Shown here piece by piece: positions 7,338-10,437 of a stretch of DNA of 10,437 nucleotides (within the stretch, counting starts at the first letter, position 1; each line of letters opens with the position of its first letter). Both the position numbers and the translations under genes were made by a program. A model generated the notes under the pieces. The model worked only from the letters and a program-made list of their open reading frames with translations. It had not been told where the DNA came from and ran no database searches. This stretch comes from an uncultured Flavobacteriales bacterium. GTDB taxonomy: Bacteria > Bacteroidota > Bacteroidia > Flavobacteriales_D > Sanyastnellaceae. The stretch covers positions 1 through 10,437 of the forward strand of contig CALKHD010000027.1 of NCBI GenBank assembly GCA_938092195.1, given 5' to 3'.

Positions 7338-9412
7338 CAAAGCGTGGAAACGTCCGGTCCTTGAGATTCAGGCTGCACCTTGTTTTTCACCATGGTTAGA
7401 ATGGTCGCAATGGCCACTGTCTCACCAGTTTCATCGGTGACATCCACCTTGAACTTGACAATCCCTTTCAAAATGTCATCCTCGCCCTTCCACTCTTGTT
7501 GAATTCGCTCCTCTACAGTCAGCTTTACCCCAATGGTCATTCCTGGGTAAACAGGCTTGGTGAATCGACAAGACTCCAAACCGTAATTCAGCAAAACAGG
7601 GCCTTTGTGAGGAGAGACAAACATTCCGGCAGCCTTTGACAAAACCCAATACCCGTGGGCCACGCGCTGCTCAAAAATGGTGCCCTCCAGGGACGTTTCA
7701 TCCACGTGGGCATAAAAATGATCTCCACTCACGTTGGCGAAGTTCACAATGTCGGCCTCGGTCACCGTGTGCCGATGGGTGCTGTAAGTCATTCCCACAG
7801 ACAACTCCTCAAAATGAAGACGGAAGGGGTGAACAATGGACTCTGGGCGCGCCGCACCGGGCTGATGCCGAGACGTGATCGCCGTGATTGTATCTGGATG
7901 ACCCTGAATGGCCGTTCTCTGCAAATAGTGACCCAAGCCCCGAAGGCCTCCCATTTCTTCACCACCGCCAGCCCGGCCTGGCCCACCGTGAACCAACTGC
8001 GGCATGGGGCTTCCATGACCCGTGCTTTCTTTGGCACAGTCTGCATCCAAAACCAAGATCCGACCATGGTGCGTTGCAGCCTCCACAACAAACTCCCTTG
8101 CCACCGCTTTGTCTGATGTAACAATACTACAACAAAGAGACCCTTTTCCCTTGTGAACCAATTCAATAGCATCAGACAGATTGCGGTAAGGAAGGAGGCT
8201 GGAGACGGGGCCAAATGGCTCAACTTCATGGACCAATTTGGCCTGCAAAGGCGAGCTGTGCGTCAACAGCCTCGGGCCATAGAACGCCCCATCCTCCGCA
8301 TTGGCTCCAATCAATTCAGGCCGATCCAAAGCAAACATCGTTTCGGTCTCTGTCATCAATTTGGCGACCGCAGACTCCACCTCAGCCCTTTGGGCCAATC
8401 CTGCAAGGGCTCCCATTCGAACAGATTCATTGGCAGGGTCACCCATTTGAACCCGCTCCAATTGTGACTTCAATGCGTCGCGCACAGCCTCCAGGTGAGC
8501 CTCTGGAACCATGGCCCTGCGCACTGCGGTGCAACGTTGACCGCATTTGATGGTGAATTCACGCCTGAGCTCTTTGATGAACAAATCAAACTCCGCGGTT
8601 CCCGGGGCGGCATCTGGCCCCAGAACCATGCTGTTCAATGAATCTGCCTCCAAATTGAAGGGGACGTTCTCACTCTGGATCTTCGGATGGGCTTTGAGCA
8701 TGCTGCCCGTTTCTGCAGAACCCGTAAATGTGACCACATCTTGAAAGCCAACATGGTCCAACAGGTCTCGCGCACCTCCGCAAACCAACTGCAGCGCACC
8801 TTCGGGCAGAATACCCGAAGCAGCGATTTCCTTCACCATCGCATGGGCGACATAAGAAGTGAGGGTTGCAGGCTTCACGATGGCAGGAACACCAGCCAAC
8901 AAATTCACACTGACCTTTTCCAGCATTCCCCAAATGGGAAAGTTGTATGCATTAATATGTATGGCCACGCCCCGTTTGGGAACGCCAATGTGGTGACCAA
9001 TGAATGACCCTCCTTTAGAAAGGAGAGCAGGGTCACCATCCACCAAATAGGGGAGGTCTGGCAATTGCTTCCGCAGGCTGGCATAAGCGAACATCGTCCC
9101 TATGCCGCCCTCAATGTCAATCCAAGAATCTGAGCGGGTTGCTCCCGTATGCGCACTCCATGCATAGAACTTCTCCTTGTTGGCCATCAAGTGGAGCGCC
9201 AAAGTCTTGAGCATCACGCCGCGTTCCTGAAATGTCATCTTCCGGAGGTGCGCTCCGCCGATTTCCCTTCCATATCGACAGGCAGCACCCAAGTCAACAT
9301 TAGATGCATCCACTGCTGCCACGGGTCTTCCGTGCACAGCATCGAGGAGGGGAGAAGGGTTGGATCCTGCAGGAGACCATTGCCCTTGAATGAAATTATC
9401 GAGTACCAGCAT
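7337..9412 (-). CDS. paaZ: PaaZ-like bifunctional aldehyde dehydrogenase / enoyl-CoA hydratase
   Basis: This 691-residue fusion matches PaaZ (681 residues in E. coli). PaaZ opens the oxepin-CoA ring and oxidises the resulting semialdehyde with NADP+ to 3-oxo-5,6-dehydrosuberyl-CoA in phenylacetate catabolism. Residues 1 to about 515 are an aldehyde dehydrogenase: INAYNFPIWGMLEK (153-166), IVKPA, FTGSAETG (229-236), Glu255 in NLEADSLN and the nucleophile Cys294 in GQRCTAVRR. From about 535 to 680 there is an R-specific (MaoC-like) hydratase with DIVNFANVSGDHFYAHVDE, carrying Asp564 and His569 at the spacing expected from the E. coli pair. All catalytic residues seem intact. The ATG at 9412 gives an N-terminus LDNFIQGQW typical of the family. 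A GTG three codons upstream is possible. No other paa gene is in the window, so a role with a different aromatic or ring-CoA substrate cannot be excluded. It heads the minus-strand unit and diverges from the T9SS gene. Confidence 0.93.
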   Translation of the reverse strand: MLVLDNFIQGQWSPAGSNPSPLLDAVHGRPVAAVDASNVDLGAACRYGREIGGAHLRKMTFQERGVMLKTLALHLMANKEKFYAWSAHTGATRSDSWIDIEGGIGTMFAYASLRKQLPDLPYLVDGDPALLSKGGSFIGHHIGVPKRGVAIHINAYNFPIWGMLEKVSVNLLAGVPAIVKPATLTSYVAHAMVKEIAASGILPEGALQLVCGGARDLLDHVGFQDVVTFTGSAETGSMLKAHPKIQSENVPFNLEADSLNSMVLGPDAAPGTAEFDLFIKELRREFTIKCGQRCTAVRRAMVPEAHLEAVRDALKSQLERVQMGDPANESVRMGALAGLAQRAEVESAVAKLMTETETMFALDRPELIGANAEDGAFYGPRLLTHSSPLQAKLVHEVEPFGPVSSLLPYRNLSDAIELVHKGKGSLCCSIVTSDKAVAREFVVEAATHHGRILVLDADCAKESTGHGSPMPQLVHGGPGRAGGGEEMGGLRGLGHYLQRTAIQGHPDTITAITSRHQPGAARPESIVHPFRLHFEELSVGMTYSTHRHTVTEADIVNFANVSGDHFYAHVDETSLEGTIFEQRVAHGYWVLSKAAGMFVSPHKGPVLLNYGLESCRFTKPVYPGMTIGVKLTVEERIQQEWKGEDDILKGIVKFKVDVTDETGETVAIATILTMVKNKVQPESQGPDVSTL

Positions 9413-9472
9413 GTGAATCACAAAGAAAAGGACTCAATTGATGAAGAAATCCTTAATTCGTCGACAGAATCC

Positions 9473-9503
9473 TTTCGTATGGCGGGAATTTCCGCTATAT
9501 TGG
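9473..9503 (+). promoter_or_regulatory. Candidate Bacteroidota-type promoter for the T9SS cargo gene
   Basis: TTTC at 9473-9476 is followed after exactly 19 bp by TATATTGG at 9496-9503. The known Bacteroidota housekeeping consensus is TTTG-N19-TAnnTTTG, so this has 3 of 4 and 5 of 6 fixed positions. Transcription would start around 9510, leaving a leader of about 45 nt before the ATG at 9554. A weaker alternative is TAGTCTTTG at 9526-9534, which has one base too many between TA and TTTG. The assignment is from pattern matching only. Confidence 0.4.
9482..9495. promoter_or_regulatory. 14-bp imperfect dyad inside the candidate promoter spacer (possible operator)
   Basis: GCGGGAATTTCCGC is an inverted repeat with 6 of 7 complementary pairs (the remaining pair is G-T). 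It sits wholly between the -33-like and -7-like elements of the candidate plus-strand promoter, a typical place for a repressor to block RNA polymerase, and it is also upstream of the minus-strand unit. No regulator gene is in the window. A dyad this short can occur by chance. Confidence 0.25.
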
Positions 9504-9553
9504 AGAAGAATTGTATCGCCTCCTCTAGTCTTTGAATCACTAACACCCTGAAC

Positions 9554-10437
9554 ATGAAGAACTTGTTCGCACTCTCTGCCGCTGTGCTTTTCGGCTTTTC
9601 TGCCGCCGCCAGCAACGTCCAACTTGTAGTCCAAGCTGTTGACAACGGTGATGCCGTACCCGGCAACACTTACCGCGTTTACGCTGAGCTGCCCTCTAAC
9701 CAGCACAGCCTCCATGCCATCTTCGCCGATGGTGAACACATGCTGAATGTGACATCCACAGGAACGTTCTATCAGAACCAACTCGGTGGAGCTACCAGCT
9801 ATGACATTAACAACGCCATCATCGGAATGGATGAAACCCTTGCTTATGACAGCTGGGTAACTGTTGGCGCTGACAACAACAACAACAACAGCCTTTGGAA
9901 CATCGGCATTGATTTTGCCGAGTTTAACTCAGGCGGTGCCATCGAAGTGGTGGACGGAGCTTGGTTCGTCGTTCCTACGGACGTTCGTGCTGCAGCTGAT
10001 GCCCGCAACCTCGTGTTGTTGATGCAAATCACAACAGACGGAACCGCCACAGGCACATTGAACATGCAAGGATGGACTCCGAACGGTGAAACATGGCGTG
10101 ATTACGACATGACCTTCACAACGGAGAACGCCGAAGTGTTCGGATGTACTGACACCCAGGCCAGCAACTTCAATGTTGAAGCCACTTACGACAACGGCGC
10201 TTGCGAATTCGCAAACGACAACGGTGCCATTGCTGATCTCTTCGATCTCGAAGACAGCAATTGGAACGTTTTCCCGAATCCCGTTTTCGAAGGACACTTC
10301 AGCATTCAGTTCGACAAGGAAGTCAACCTTGGTTCTGAGAACATCATCGTCGAAGTTCTTGACATGTCTGGTAAAGCAGCCATCTCTCAAGAAATGACTT
10401 CAGGTGACGTCATCGGAGGCAACCGCATCATGGTCAA
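9554..10437 (+). CDS. Secreted T9SS type A sorting-domain protein (3' truncated)
   Basis: The frame is open from the ATG at 9554 to the window edge (294 complete codons, no stop). The N-terminus MKNLFALSAAVLFGFSAAAS is a clear signal peptide. Residues about 20-190 form a beta-rich body with no family I recognise, including an Asn run (residues 108-112). GCTDTQASNFNVEATYDNGACEF (about 197-219) matches the short Cys-containing motif found in many secreted proteins of marine Flavobacteriales. From about residue 236, WNVFPNPVFEGHFSIQF and the following IVEVLDMSGKAA are the start of a type A T9SS C-terminal sorting domain. That domain sends the protein across the outer membrane, after which it is released or anchored. 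The missing part is probably only the last few dozen residues. The start is supported by the signal peptide and by position just after the divergent promoter region. The substrate or partner is unknown. Confidence 0.9.
   Translation, partial: MKNLFALSAAVLFGFSAAASNVQLVVQAVDNGDAVPGNTYRVYAELPSNQHSLHAIFADGEHMLNVTSTGTFYQNQLGGATSYDINNAIIGMDETLAYDSWVTVGADNNNNNSLWNIGIDFAEFNSGGAIEVVDGAWFVVPTDVRAAADARNLVLLMQITTDGTATGTLNMQGWTPNGETWRDYDMTFTTENAEVFGCTDTQASNFNVEATYDNGACEFANDNGAIADLFDLEDSNWNVFPNPVFEGHFSIQFDKEVNLGSENIIVEVLDMSGKAAISQEMTSGDVIGGNRIMV
9875..9889 (+). repeat. (AAC)5 trinucleotide repeat inside the T9SS cargo gene
   Basis: Five consecutive AAC codons encode a run of five Asn after an Asp. Because the unit is three bases, slippage would change loop length without shifting the frame. 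It lies in a predicted surface loop of the secreted protein and is short enough to be of little consequence. Confidence 0.8.

Larger units (their letters stand above)
9413..9553. other. Divergent intergenic region between paaZ-like gene and T9SS cargo gene
   Basis: These 141 bp are the only sizeable non-coding gap in the window and must contain the promoters for both the five-gene minus-strand unit and the plus-strand secreted-protein gene. It is visibly richer in A and T than the genes. A plus-strand promoter candidate and a short dyad are described separately. For the minus strand I could not find a good TAnnTTTG element. A 9-bp palindrome GTGAATCAC (9413-9421) touches the paaZ-like ATG. 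There is no Shine-Dalgarno-like sequence before either start, as is usual in Bacteroidota. Confidence 0.8.

Noticed and set aside
9418..9669. Possible small minus-strand gene spanning the divergent intergenic region
   Set aside because: Most of it is antisense to the start of the T9SS gene, and no motif or signal supports it.
9929..10390. Minus-strand open frame of 153 codons
   Set aside because: It is antisense to the T9SS sorting-domain gene, which has a signal peptide and clear C-terminal domain in its own frame.

Overview
The window looks like a chromosomal segment of a Bacteroidota bacterium, most likely a marine-type Flavobacteriales or a relative. The evidence is a secreted protein ending in a type IX secretion (T9SS) type A sorting domain and carrying the GCTD...NF/NY...DNG.C motif, a GH92 mannosidase lipoprotein, a Bacteroidota-type M14 peptidase C-terminus, start codons without Shine-Dalgarno sequences, and a plausible TTTG/TAnnTTTG-like promoter. 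Base composition is around half GC, fairly high for that order. I see no RNA genes, CRISPR array, insertion sequence or phage genes. The density is that of an ordinary core or accessory metabolic region.

Layout: (1) Positions 1-1401, plus strand. This is the C-terminal part of an M14-family metallocarboxypeptidase, cut by the window edge. It overlaps by 4 bp (ATGA) a 289-residue alpha/beta hydrolase of the hormone-sensitive-lipase type. (2) Positions 1409-9412, minus strand. Five tightly packed genes read in the order paaZ-like bifunctional dehydrogenase/hydratase, S41-type peptidase-like secreted protein, small secreted CxxC protein of unknown function, GH92 alpha-mannosidase lipoprotein, and class III aminotransferase. 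The junctions are a 1-bp TGATG overlap, a 12-bp gap, a 4-bp ATGA overlap and another 4-bp ATGA overlap, so they probably form one transcription unit with coupled translation. (3) Positions 9413-9553 form a divergent intergenic region with a candidate Bacteroidota promoter and a short dyad. (4) From 9554 to the right edge, plus strand, lies a T9SS cargo protein whose end is outside the window.

How the genes fit together: no single pathway joins the five-gene minus-strand unit. PaaZ acts in cytoplasmic phenylacetyl-CoA catabolism, the aminotransferase in cytoplasmic amino-acid or polyamine metabolism, and the other three products carry export signals. None of the other paa genes is in view, and there is no SusC/SusD pair beside the mannosidase. 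The plus-strand pair and the minus-strand unit converge with only 7 bp between stop codons and no visible terminator. I found no convincing new system. The least explained item is the small exported protein with a C-terminal HFGFH...CMVC motif between the peptidase and the mannosidase.
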